From NCBI GenBank assembly GCA_002417685.1, contig DICP01000070.1, forward strand, positions 12,701-23,572: a DNA stretch of 10,872 nucleotides, given 5' to 3'. This DNA is from Candidatus Mesolinea sp. UBA5823. GTDB lineage: Bacteria; Chloroflexota; Anaerolineae; Anaerolineales; Anaerolineaceae. The notes below the pieces were generated by a model. That model was not told the DNA's origin, searched no databases, and saw only the letters and a program-made list of their open reading frames with translations. Positions 1-6,288 of this stretch are shown piece after piece; positions within the stretch are counted from its first letter, which is position 1, and each line of letters begins with the position of its first letter. Both the position numbers and the translations under genes were made by a program.

Positions 1-61
1 GAGCAAAGATAAACTAGACGGGATCGATTGGGTTAATATATTGTTTTTATCACATTAGCCC

Positions 62-90
62 TTGCAAAACCCTTAAAAGGGTGTTATATA
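62..90 (+). promoter_or_regulatory. Probable sigma70-type promoter for the metK transcript
   Basis: A -35-like TTGCAA (62-67) and a -10-like TATATA (85-90) are separated by 17 bases, the preferred spacing. Transcription would begin near 97-98, shortly before the riboswitch aptamer at about 121. The spacer holds an inverted repeat, ACCCTT (69-74) and AAGGGT (77-82), which might be an operator or chance. The call rests on motif match and position only. Bases 1-61 show no recognisable gene; a short open frame ending in TAG at 56-58 could be the tail of an upstream gene but is too short to judge. Confidence 0.6.
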
Positions 91-120
91 TTGCCAACAA
101 TTGAACAGCCCCAAGCGGCG

Positions 121-229
121 CACTTATCCAGAAAGGTGGAGGGACCGGCCCGATGATACCTTGGCAACCACCAGGCGAAAGCTTGAAAGGTGCCAATTCC
201 GGCAGAGTTGTAATCTGGAAGATGAGAGG
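121..229 (+). promoter_or_regulatory. SAM-I (S-box) riboswitch aptamer
   Basis: This untranslated leader matches the S-box consensus closely. It has CTTATC at the 5' side of P1 (123-128), the conserved AGGTGGAGGGAC block with a kink-turn and GGCCCGATGA, then GGCAACC, GTGCCAATTCC, a P4 hairpin (CAGA 203-206 with TCTG 214-217) and GATGAGAG (221-228) closing P1. S-box RNAs bind S-adenosylmethionine and shut off methionine/SAM genes when SAM is plentiful. Placement directly upstream of metK, the gene making the ligand, is the expected feedback arrangement. The P1 3' strand (GAGAGG, 224-229) can alternatively pair with CCTCTC (253-258), which gives the antiterminator described with the next feature. 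Confidence 0.95.
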
Positions 230-250
230 CGTGTCTGCATATTTTATGTG

Positions 251-279
251 CCCCTCTCTCTGCAAGGGGATTATTTTTT
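251..279 (+). terminator. Riboswitch-controlled intrinsic terminator upstream of metK
   Basis: CCCCT (251-255) pairs with AGGGG (265-269) across a 9-base loop, followed by a T-rich tract ATTATTTTTT. Its 5' arm overlaps CCTCTC (253-258), which is complementary to GAGAGG (224-229) in the 3' side of riboswitch P1. The two structures are therefore mutually exclusive. With SAM bound, P1 forms, the terminator folds and transcription stops. Without SAM, the antiterminator forms and metK is read. The terminator stem is short (5 bp), so termination may be partial. The base pairing is seen directly; the mechanism is the established S-box one. Confidence 0.8.
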
Positions 280-302
280 AAAGAGACTGGAGGTTTCTAA
301 TT

Positions 303-1529
303 ATGTCAACGACTTTTATGAAGTCACCAAAATATCTATTTACGTCCGAGTCTGTAACTGAGGGGCACCCTGATAAGATGTGTGACCAAATCAGCGATGC
401 AATTGTGGACGCAGCCCTACGGGACGACCCTTCTTCAAGAGTTGCCATCGAAACGGTTACCAAAACCGGCTTTGTATTGGTTACTGGCGAAATGACCACG
501 CAAACCTTCGTGGATGTGGAGAAACTCGTGCGTGAGGTAGTCAATGGCATTGGCTATGACCGCGGCAAGAAGGGTTTCGATGCAGCAACCTGCGCAGTGA
601 TGGTCGCAATTTCGGCACAATCGCCAGATATTGCTCGGGGCGTGGATCGCAATGGTAAGGTTTTGCCGCTTGAATATAACGAAGAGTATATTGAAGCTGG
701 CGGCGCTGGCGATCAGGGCATGATGTTTGGTTTTGCTTGCGATGAAACTGAAGAGCTCATGCCGTTGCCGATTTCGCTGGCACATAAACTGACCCGCAAG
801 ATGGCGGAAGTGCGCAAAAACGGCACACTCAAATGGATGTATCCGGATGGCAAAAGCCAAGTAACGGTGGAATATCACCACGGCAAGCCCGCGCGCATCG
901 ATACGGTATTAATTAGCACGCAACATGCCGATAAACTGTATGGCAAAACTATCTCCAATGAGCAAATCCGTGAGGATTTGATTGAGTTTGTCATCAAGCC
1001 AGTCTTACCCGCTGAGCTGGTGGATGACGACCTAAAAATCTACACGAACCCCACAGGCCGCTTTGTCATTGGTGGACCGCTTGGTGATTCCGGCTTAACG
1101 GGGCGCAAGATCATCGTGGATACCTATGGCGGTATGGGCCGGCATGGCGGTGGCTGCTTCTCCGGTAAGGACCCAACCAAAGTGGATCGTTCTGCAGCTT
1201 ACGCTGCCCGCTGGGTGGCAAAAAATGTGGTGGCAGCAAAGCTCGCTTCCCGCTGTGAAGTGCAGGTTTCATATGCCATTGGCCGTGCCGATCCTCTCAG
1301 CGTAAATGTGGAGACATTTGATACCGGTGTGGTTGCGGATGAAAAGATTGCGCAGGCTATTACGCAGGTGTTTGACCTGCGTCCGCGTGCGATTATTCAT
1401 GACCTCGACTTGCTGCGCCCGATTTACCGCCCCTTTGCGGCGTATGGCCATTTCGGGCGTTTGGATCTGAACCCCACCTGGGAACAAACCAACCGCACAG
1501 AGGCGCTGCGCCAAGCTGTAGGTTTATGA
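303..1529 (+). CDS. metK: S-adenosylmethionine synthetase (methionine adenosyltransferase)
   Basis: MetK makes S-adenosylmethionine from ATP and methionine in the cytoplasm, releasing phosphate and pyrophosphate; SAM is the cell's main methyl donor. The 408-residue protein has the full family layout of three related domains. It shows GHPDK (21-25) with the catalytic His, GAGDQGMMFGFA (134-145), and the glycine-rich loop GGGCFSGKDPTKVDRS (282-297) carrying the phosphate-contacting Lys289. Length is slightly above the 384 residues of the E. coli enzyme. The start at 303 is supported by GGAGG (289-293) nine bases upstream; a second in-frame ATG at 318 lacks a comparable site. The gene is monocistronic, between the SAM riboswitch and a strong downstream hairpin. 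Cys285 takes the place of the Ala usual in this loop in the E. coli and human enzymes; otherwise the motifs are intact. Identification is secure. Confidence 0.98.
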   Translation: MSTTFMKSPKYLFTSESVTEGHPDKMCDQISDAIVDAALRDDPSSRVAIETVTKTGFVLVTGEMTTQTFVDVEKLVREVVNGIGYDRGKKGFDAATCAVMVAISAQSPDIARGVDRNGKVLPLEYNEEYIEAGGAGDQGMMFGFACDETEELMPLPISLAHKLTRKMAEVRKNGTLKWMYPDGKSQVTVEYHHGKPARIDTVLISTQHADKLYGKTISNEQIREDLIEFVIKPVLPAELVDDDLKIYTNPTGRFVIGGPLGDSGLTGRKIIVDTYGGMGRHGGGCFSGKDPTKVDRSAAYAARWVAKNVVAAKLASRCEVQVSYAIGRADPLSVNVETFDTGVVADEKIAQAITQVFDLRPRAIIHDLDLLRPIYRPFAAYGHFGRLDLNPTWEQTNRTEALRQAVGL

Positions 1530-1566
1530 AGATTAGCAGCTAGCGGATCCCTCAAAATAAATAAGA

Positions 1567-1606
1567 ACAACAGCCCTTGATTTTCATCAGGGGCTGTTGT
1601 ATTTTA
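1567..1606 (+). terminator. Intrinsic terminator after metK, probably bidirectional
   Basis: ACAACAGCCCTTGA (1567-1580) pairs with TCAGGGGCTGTTGT (1587-1600), a 14-bp stem with one G-T pair and a 6-base loop, followed by ATTTTA. Read on the - strand the same hairpin follows the convergent anti-sigma gene ending at 1621 and runs into TCTTATTTATTTT. It can therefore end both converging transcripts. Confidence 0.85.
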
Positions 1607-1620
1607 AGTAGTATCGGAGC

Positions 1621-2553
1621 TTAACGTTTGGTATAGAAGACTAGCGCTAAGATTCCAAACAATGCTGCTATAGCCGCTAAACCAATCTTGACTTTATCAG
1701 AAACCAAGGATCGCCACATTTGGGTTGGCTCTGCCTTTTCTGCTTGATCCGAAGGTTGGGGATATGTGGCGATAATTTGGCCGGCTTTATCCTCTTGCAA
1801 GCCTAAAATTAGAGGCTCTACAGTGACGCTTGCAGGGGTCGCAGCTAGGGGTGGCGGTTCCACCTCAGTTGGTATCGGTGTTGCCTCTGGGCTTGTTGTG
1901 GCTTCCTCCCCACCTTCTCCAACTCCAGTGCCTTCTTCAGGCGGTACGGATAGCGCTCCAACTTCCGGGGCGGGTGTTTCCATCCCGCCGCCGGCAATGA
2001 TTGTATCCTGACCCAAAGCTTCAGCACCTTGGTTCAAACCTGTAATGGTAAATGTTGTGCCGCTTTCCAGGCCGCTGCCGCCAGCGCCTCCGCCCATGCC
2101 CCCAATTTCTGGGTAACCCCAAGTGAAGATGAGGGGTTCCGGCTCCTTATCGGATGATTTGAGGGCAAAAGTCTCAGCTTCCATCGTTGGGCTTCCCATT
2201 TGGGTTGCTATCGGAGTTGAGAACTGATTAAAGAAGAACTCGCTGCTGAAAACGATGGCTAAAAGGAGGACTGCTGTGAGGGCAACATAGCTAAAAGCTG
2301 GGTAGAGTTTTGGACCTGGCTTATAAGCGCGGGCTTGTTCCGGGCTTAAAGTGAAATTACGCGGAGACGGCTGTTTGGGCAGCTCGCGTAGTGCAACCTT
2401 AAGTTGCGTGTATTCTTTTAACTTTTTTTGTAACGGCAAAGAGCGTGCTAAACGTTCTTCAAAATGCTGTCTTTCCTTCTCATTCAGCGCATTATCTAAG
2501 TAAGCGTTCAGCTGCTCTAAGTCACGTTGAGATAGATTTTCTTGCCTTTTCAT
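1621..2553 (-). CDS. Membrane anti-sigma factor lacking the zinc motif (putative)
   Basis: This 310-residue protein is probably the regulator of the ECF sigma factor encoded just upstream. Residues 7-60 form a charged helical domain (LSQRDLEQLNAYLDNALNEK and onward) like the cytoplasmic sigma-binding domain of anti-sigma factors. A hydrophobic segment at about 84-106 would cross the membrane. A long Gly/Pro/Glu/Thr-rich stretch (about 115-285) would lie outside, and a second hydrophobic segment (288-307) ends in YTKR. There is no cysteine anywhere, so the HxxxCxxC zinc site of ZAS-type anti-sigmas is absent. Its ATG overlaps the sigma stop as ATGA (2550-2553), and GAGGAAAG inside the last sigma codons serves as ribosome binding site, which suggests translational coupling. 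The role is inferred from domain shape and this coupling; the sensing region resembles nothing I recognise. Confidence 0.75.
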   Translation of the reverse strand: MKRQENLSQRDLEQLNAYLDNALNEKERQHFEERLARSLPLQKKLKEYTQLKVALRELPKQPSPRNFTLSPEQARAYKPGPKLYPAFSYVALTAVLLLAIVFSSEFFFNQFSTPIATQMGSPTMEAETFALKSSDKEPEPLIFTWGYPEIGGMGGGAGGSGLESGTTFTITGLNQGAEALGQDTIIAGGGMETPAPEVGALSVPPEEGTGVGEGGEEATTSPEATPIPTEVEPPPLAATPASVTVEPLILGLQEDKAGQIIATYPQPSDQAEKAEPTQMWRSLVSDKVKIGLAAIAALFGILALVFYTKR

Positions 2554-3158
2554 GATCTTTCCTCATCAATCAGACGAAATTTTTCAGGCAAGAGTTCCCC
2601 AAAACCTTGCAGACAAGACTGCATTTTTTGGCGGGCACGCGAAAGACGGCTTTTTACTGTACCAATCGGGCGATGAATGATTTGGGCAACTGAAGCATAA
2701 TCCTCACCAGAGATATCAACCAAAACTAACACGATACGAAATTTTTCCTCCAGGTTTTCGAGGCAGTGTTGAATGGCTTGCTGAATTTCCTCATTGCTGG
2801 CGTTTTGTTCCGGACTAGGAGAGTTGTCTCGCATCCAATCAGCGGAATCGATCAATTCGCCTTCGCTGTTTTCTGGCTGGAGAGGTACGCTTGGCCGGCG
2901 GTTTATGCGGCGAAGCTCATCGTAACAGGCGTTGGTCACAATGCGCAGAAACCAACTCTTGAAGGAGCCCCCCCGATATGTATCGAGCTTGCGGTACATC
3001 GAGATAACAGCTTCTTGGGTGGCATCAGCTGCAGCTGCCGGGTCATCCATGATGTGATAAGCAACGTTATAAGCCAGGTCTTGGTATTGCAAAACCAGGG
3101 TGTTGAAGGCATCTAAATCGCCTTCGAGGGCTTGTTCGATTAATTCTTGTTCAGTCAT
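2550..3158 (-). CDS. ECF-family RNA polymerase sigma factor
   Basis: An extracytoplasmic-function sigma factor directs RNA polymerase to a small regulon, usually in response to envelope stress. With the start at 3158 it has 202 residues. Region 2 spans about 17-85 (DAFNTLVLQYQ, then DATQEAVISMYRKLDTYRGG and FKSWFLRIVTNACYDELRR), and region 4 spans about 130-180, with the helix-turn-helix IGTVKSRLSRARQKM. Region 3 is replaced by an acidic linker, as is normal for ECF sigmas. I chose 3158 because ECF proteins typically begin close to the MTEQELIEQALEGDLDAF pattern. An in-frame ATG at 3191 would add 11 residues of unrelated character. Neither start has a clear Shine-Dalgarno sequence. The downstream gene, overlapping by four bases, is the likely anti-sigma factor. 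Target genes cannot be named. Confidence 0.92.
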   Translation of the reverse strand: MTEQELIEQALEGDLDAFNTLVLQYQDLAYNVAYHIMDDPAAAADATQEAVISMYRKLDTYRGGSFKSWFLRIVTNACYDELRRINRRPSVPLQPENSEGELIDSADWMRDNSPSPEQNASNEEIQQAIQHCLENLEEKFRIVLVLVDISGEDYASVAQIIHRPIGTVKSRLSRARQKMQSCLQGFGELLPEKFRLIDEERS

Positions 3159-3169
3159 AAACGCTATCG

Positions 3170-3204
3170 GTGCAAGTCTTGCGCCATTCATACTGAACTT
3201 GCAC
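3170..3204 (-). repeat. Inverted repeat at the ECF sigma 5' end
   Basis: GTGCAAGT (3170-3177) and ACTTGCAC (3197-3204) form a perfect 8-bp inverted repeat with 19 bases between. It lies 11 bases upstream of the preferred sigma start and spans the alternative ATG at 3189-3191. It could be an operator or a leader hairpin limiting translation. No T-run follows it, so it is not a terminator. I found no convincing promoter here. The function is unknown. Confidence 0.45.
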
Positions 3205-3277
3205 TTGTATTTTACTTGAAAATCCAGTGATTGAGGGTGAAGAAAATGTTCAGCTTACCCATATTTGAAAAACTTTT

Positions 3278-3556
3278 TAATTTATACAATACCTTCGCCC
3301 AAGGGATCCCCATGGCATAGAAGCGCGACATGCTCCGGTAGCTGCCGCCTTACTCACTCCATCGCGATATTCACAACATCGTGACCTGTCCCGACATAGC
3401 TATCATCTCTACGATCATCCGGCTCATTTGCCGCATTGTTGTTTTAAAAACGCTGTTTTGGATCGGTTGTAAAAGTGCAAAAATGTTTGCCATAAGCTTT
3501 TTGTTATGAGTTTTGGTCTTGGTCGACTCCGACTCTACAACAAAATGCCTTTTCAC
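3278..3556 (-). pseudogene. Decayed transposase fragment (N-terminal part)
   Basis: Reading the - strand in one frame from an ATG at 3556 (or MANIFALLQ at 3493) gives a protein start that resembles DDE transposases of the IS4/IS701 kind: MRQMSRMIVEMIAMSGQVTML, then ISRWSE, GGSYRSMSRFYAMGIPWAKV and LYKL. Two in-frame stops interrupt it, TGA at 3371-3373 and TAA at 3350-3352, yet the family-like sequence continues across both without a frameshift. The similarity stops near 3278, before the first catalytic Asp would be expected. This is a truncated, dead copy. No terminal inverted repeats or target duplication were identified. With the inverted repeat at 3170-3204, it is all I can recognise in the roughly 430 bases lacking an intact gene between 3159 and 3588. 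The family is recalled by motif and not verified. Confidence 0.7.
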
Positions 3557-3588
3557 TTCACCTTATTTTTGTCGAAAGTATTGCTTGG

Positions 3589-4611
3589 TTAGAAATAATA
3601 GAGTTCTTGATACCAGCGTACCCATTCAGATAAAGCCGGGTCATTTATCTCTTTTGCTCGGTTTATCAATTTTTCCGATGAAAACGCAAAAAACCGGTCG
3701 TTGTATCCAATCAATTTTTGAAATTCATTGATGGATAGCTGTAAGGAATCATTCCGAGGATGATATACCACCGAAAAATACACTTTCTTATAGGGCCACT
3801 TGGGTGAGGGCGATGTTTCAATGCTTGTGGCAAGTAGTAGATTTCTCCACAACTGATTCATGCCACCTTTGAATGGGCATTCGACATACTCTCTAATACG
3901 GTCGGCATCAAACGGTGAAGTATCTTGCACTGTAATATCCCAATAACGAAATTTACACTTGCTGTGGTAATAACAAAGATTTTTATTATCCAGGATTGCG
4001 GATGCTGGTGCGCAGGCATGAGAGGGGGTACGCCCCAAGCTTTTAAAGCCTCCGCAAGTTGTAAACTCCACTTCCGTCAGTTTATGTTCAATCATCCATA
4101 GGTTGAGATTGCCCTCATGATCATAGTATGCGATGGCAATATCTGCGTCTGTACCACTCACATACGTGTGGTCATTTAGCACATTGTCAGGTTCATCCCA
4201 AAACTCAATCCGAAATCCTCTGTCTAGATGGTCGGTCGCAATTGACTTGAGGTCAGTTTTTACAGCACCTAAAACCTTGGCAGCAATCAGCGGATCCTCG
4301 AGGAGGGGCAAGAACAAATTAGCGCATGCAGCTTGAGAGCTCGCCATATGTCCAAAAAACTTATGGGATTTGAAGGGGAATCGTTGTTGATGATCCAGGA
4401 AACGTTCTTTTATTGGGCGATACAATGGATAACCCTGTGATTTTAACTCGTCTGGTAGCAAAGCATCATAAGGAGAGTGTTTGAAATACCCCGATTCTTG
4501 AGTCAGATAAGCCCATTTCCAATTTATCAAGTGAATGTACATTTGTAGCTGAAAATCGGTAAGTTTATTGGGTAACCGATATATTTTTCCATCAATCTCA
4601 TAAACTTTCAT
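3589..4611 (-). CDS. Putative PD-(D/E)XK-type nuclease, orphan, family unknown
   Basis: I do not recognise a named family for this 340-residue protein. Its central part has the signature of a PD-(D/E)XK nuclease core: SGTDADIAIAYY (152-163, with Asp155 and Asp157), a short turn, then the beta strand LWMIEHKLTE (171-180) giving Glu175-x-Lys177. Such a fold cuts DNA in restriction, repair and defence enzymes. Five cysteines follow within 60 residues (186, 200, 213, 219, 245), and the C-terminal third is rich in aromatic residues. No signal peptide or membrane segment is seen. The ATG at 4611 has only a weak ribosome site. No methyltransferase or partner gene adjoins it; upstream is the lysS terminator and downstream a transposase remnant. 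One sampled line inside it (3661-3720) has 20 G+C of 60 against 34 of 60 in lysS (4801-4860), consistent with recent acquisition. The nuclease assignment is inference from motif spacing. Confidence 0.55.
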   Translation of the reverse strand: MKVYEIDGKIYRLPNKLTDFQLQMYIHLINWKWAYLTQESGYFKHSPYDALLPDELKSQGYPLYRPIKERFLDHQQRFPFKSHKFFGHMASSQAACANLFLPLLEDPLIAAKVLGAVKTDLKSIATDHLDRGFRIEFWDEPDNVLNDHTYVSGTDADIAIAYYDHEGNLNLWMIEHKLTEVEFTTCGGFKSLGRTPSHACAPASAILDNKNLCYYHSKCKFRYWDITVQDTSPFDADRIREYVECPFKGGMNQLWRNLLLATSIETSPSPKWPYKKVYFSVVYHPRNDSLQLSINEFQKLIGYNDRFFAFSSEKLINRAKEINDPALSEWVRWYQELYYF

Positions 4612-4648
4612 GATAATGTCGGGCTTTCATTTTTTCTACTCAACGAAT

Positions 4649-4685
4649 AATAAATGCCTCGCTAAATCTTCATGAGGCATTTATT
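4649..4685 (-). terminator. Intrinsic terminator after lysS
   Basis: AATAAATGCCTC (4649-4660) pairs with GAGGCATTTATT (4674-4685), a perfect 12-bp stem with a 13-base loop. It lies 10 bases past the lysS stop. On the - strand the stem runs into ATTATTCG, so the U-tract is weak and partly inside the stem. It separates lysS from the nuclease-like gene. Confidence 0.7.
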
Positions 4686-4695
4686 GCGTTCTTTC

Positions 4696-6219
4696 TCACC
4701 TTTCCACTTCGCGCACTGGCGGAAAGAGGATGACCTCGCGGATATTGTGCTGACCGGTAAGCAGCATGACCAAACGGTCAACGCCCATACCAAAACCGCC
4801 AGTAGGCGGCATGCCATAAGCTAAAGCGCGCAGGAAATCCTCATCCATGGGGTGGCGTTCCTCATTGCCCTCGGCATAGGTTCGCCCCATCTCCAAGAAG
4901 CGCCTCTCCTGCTCTAACGGGTCATTGAGCTCGGTAAAGGCATTGCACAGCTCCATACCGGCAATGAAACCTTCAAAGCGCTCGACTGTTTGCGAATCTT
5001 CTGGCTTTGTCTTTGCTAAAGGGGAAATATCCCGGGGGTAATCATATAAGAATGTGGGCTGGATCAGGTTGGGTTCCAGGAATTGTTCCATCAACTCCCC
5101 AATTATTTTCCCACGCGGGGCATTGGGATTATGTTGAATGCCTTTGGTTAAGAGTGCCTGGCTAAGCTCTCCGGCAGTTTCGTAACTGTTAATATCAATG
5201 CCCGTGGCTTCCAGCAAACCCTCGCGGATTTGAATGCGTTTCCAGGGTGGGGTCAGGTTGATTTCGTGACCTTCAAAATGAATAATCTGCGTACCTAAAA
5301 CCTGTTGCGCCACGCTGGATATCATCTCCTCGGTCATCTCCATAATGCTCAGGTAATCCGCATAAGCCATATAGAACTCGAGCTGGGTAAACTCCGGGTT
5401 GTGCTTATAGGAAACACCTTCGTTGCGGAAGTCCCGTCCAATCTCATACACGCGCTCAAAACCTCCAACGAGTAAGCGTTTGAGGTAAAGCTCGAAGCTG
5501 ATGCGTAAGTAAAGGTCTTGGTCGAGCTCATTATGGTGGGTGATAAAGGGGCGGGCAGCTGCGCCGCCATAAATTGGCTGTAAAATGGGCGTTTCTACCT
5601 CCAGAAAACCGAGTTCATCTAAATATTTGCGCAGCGCGCGCACGGTTTCTGTACGAAGGCGAAATATTTCCCGCACCTCTGGGTTGACGGCTAAATCTAC
5701 ATAGCGCTGGCGGAAGCGGGTTTCTGGATCACTAAGCAAGGCGTGACGCACCACTTTGCCATCAACCACCTCATCTTTATCTGGGGGTAGCTGGTAGAGC
5801 GCCTTAGCCAACATGGCAAAATCTTCCACTAATAGCGTAACCTCACCGCGCTTGGTGCGGAACATGCTCCCACTGGCTTGGACAAAATCGCCTAAGTCAA
5901 AGTCATCTTTGAAATAAGCCATTTTTTCTGGGCCGAGCTCATCTAACCTAAAAAGCAACTGCACTTTGCCTTCGGCGTCTTCGATGTGGGCGAAAATGAG
6001 CTTCCCCATGTTGCGTATCGAGCGCAAGCGGCCAGCAAGCGTGCAGATTACTGGCTCAGTGTTTACGCTGGCTTCTGCGGCTTCATAGGCACGAATAGCT
6101 TCGGTTGTGGTTGCAGTGCGTTGTGCGCGCGTAGGATAGGGCTCGATGCCTCTTGCGCGCATGCGCATGATTTTTTCCAATCGAGTCTTTTCCAGTTCCG
6201 AAAAATCATCTTGCAACAT
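4696..6219 (-). CDS. lysS: Lysyl-tRNA synthetase, class II
   Basis: The enzyme charges tRNA-Lys with lysine using ATP in the cytoplasm. The 507-residue product shows the class II layout. An N-terminal OB-fold anticodon-binding domain lies at about 56-135 (LAGRLRSIRNMGKLIFAHIE). Motif 1 is around 195-214 (LDELGFLEVETPIL), followed by GGAAARPFITHHN (218-230). Motif 2 has FRNEGVSYKHNPEFTQLEFY (264-283), and motif 3 is GGFGMGVDRL (474-483) with the ATP-binding Arg482. Length fits bacterial LysRS (about 500). AGGAG sits six bases before the ATG at 6219, supporting this start. It lies 69 bases downstream of greA on the same strand, but a terminator-like hairpin sits in the gap, so it is either read through from greA or has its own promoter inside the greA 3' end. 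No T-box leader is present. Confidence 0.98.
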   Translation of the reverse strand: MLQDDFSELEKTRLEKIMRMRARGIEPYPTRAQRTATTTEAIRAYEAAEASVNTEPVICTLAGRLRSIRNMGKLIFAHIEDAEGKVQLLFRLDELGPEKMAYFKDDFDLGDFVQASGSMFRTKRGEVTLLVEDFAMLAKALYQLPPDKDEVVDGKVVRHALLSDPETRFRQRYVDLAVNPEVREIFRLRTETVRALRKYLDELGFLEVETPILQPIYGGAAARPFITHHNELDQDLYLRISFELYLKRLLVGGFERVYEIGRDFRNEGVSYKHNPEFTQLEFYMAYADYLSIMEMTEEMISSVAQQVLGTQIIHFEGHEINLTPPWKRIQIREGLLEATGIDINSYETAGELSQALLTKGIQHNPNAPRGKIIGELMEQFLEPNLIQPTFLYDYPRDISPLAKTKPEDSQTVERFEGFIAGMELCNAFTELNDPLEQERRFLEMGRTYAEGNEERHPMDEDFLRALAYGMPPTGGFGMGVDRLVMLLTGQHNIREVILFPPVREVER

Positions 6220-6236
6220 GGGTGCTCCTTCAGATT

Positions 6237-6268
6237 AAAAGATGCCCCACCCAAACCGGTGGGGCGTC
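6237..6268 (-). terminator. Terminator-like hairpin between greA and lysS
   Basis: On the - strand GACGCCCCACC (6268-6258) pairs with GGTGGGGCATC (6251-6241), an 11-bp GC-rich stem with one G-T pair and a 6-base loop, followed directly by TTTT (6240-6237). It has the form of an intrinsic terminator. It ends only 17 bases before the lysS ATG, leaving no room for a promoter after it, so lysS must be transcribed through it unless the promoter lies within greA and the hairpin acts as an attenuator. Confidence 0.75.
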
Positions 6269-6288
6269 TCATGATTAATAATCTTCCT

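Noticed and set aside
101..361. An 86-codon + strand open frame covering the metK leader
   Set aside because: It overlaps the riboswitch aptamer and the start of metK in another frame; the RNA structure explains the sequence.
1766..2011. A + strand open frame rich in Gly, Ser and Pro
   Set aside because: It is the antisense of the low-complexity part of the anti-sigma gene and lacks a ribosome site.
3350..3373. Stop codon recoding in the transposase frame
   Set aside because: Two different stop codons (TGA and TAA) and an abrupt truncation point to decay; all other genes here read normally with the standard code.
3371..3556. An intact 61-residue small protein on the - strand
   Set aside because: The frame continues with transposase-like sequence past its stop, so it is better read as the front of a decayed transposase than as a functional small gene.
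3589..4611. A restriction-modification system
   Set aside because: No methyltransferase or specificity gene is adjacent; only a single nuclease-like gene is seen.
6220..6288. A T-box leader for lysS
   Set aside because: The spacer is under 70 bases, with no specifier loop or T-box sequence; only the hairpin is present.
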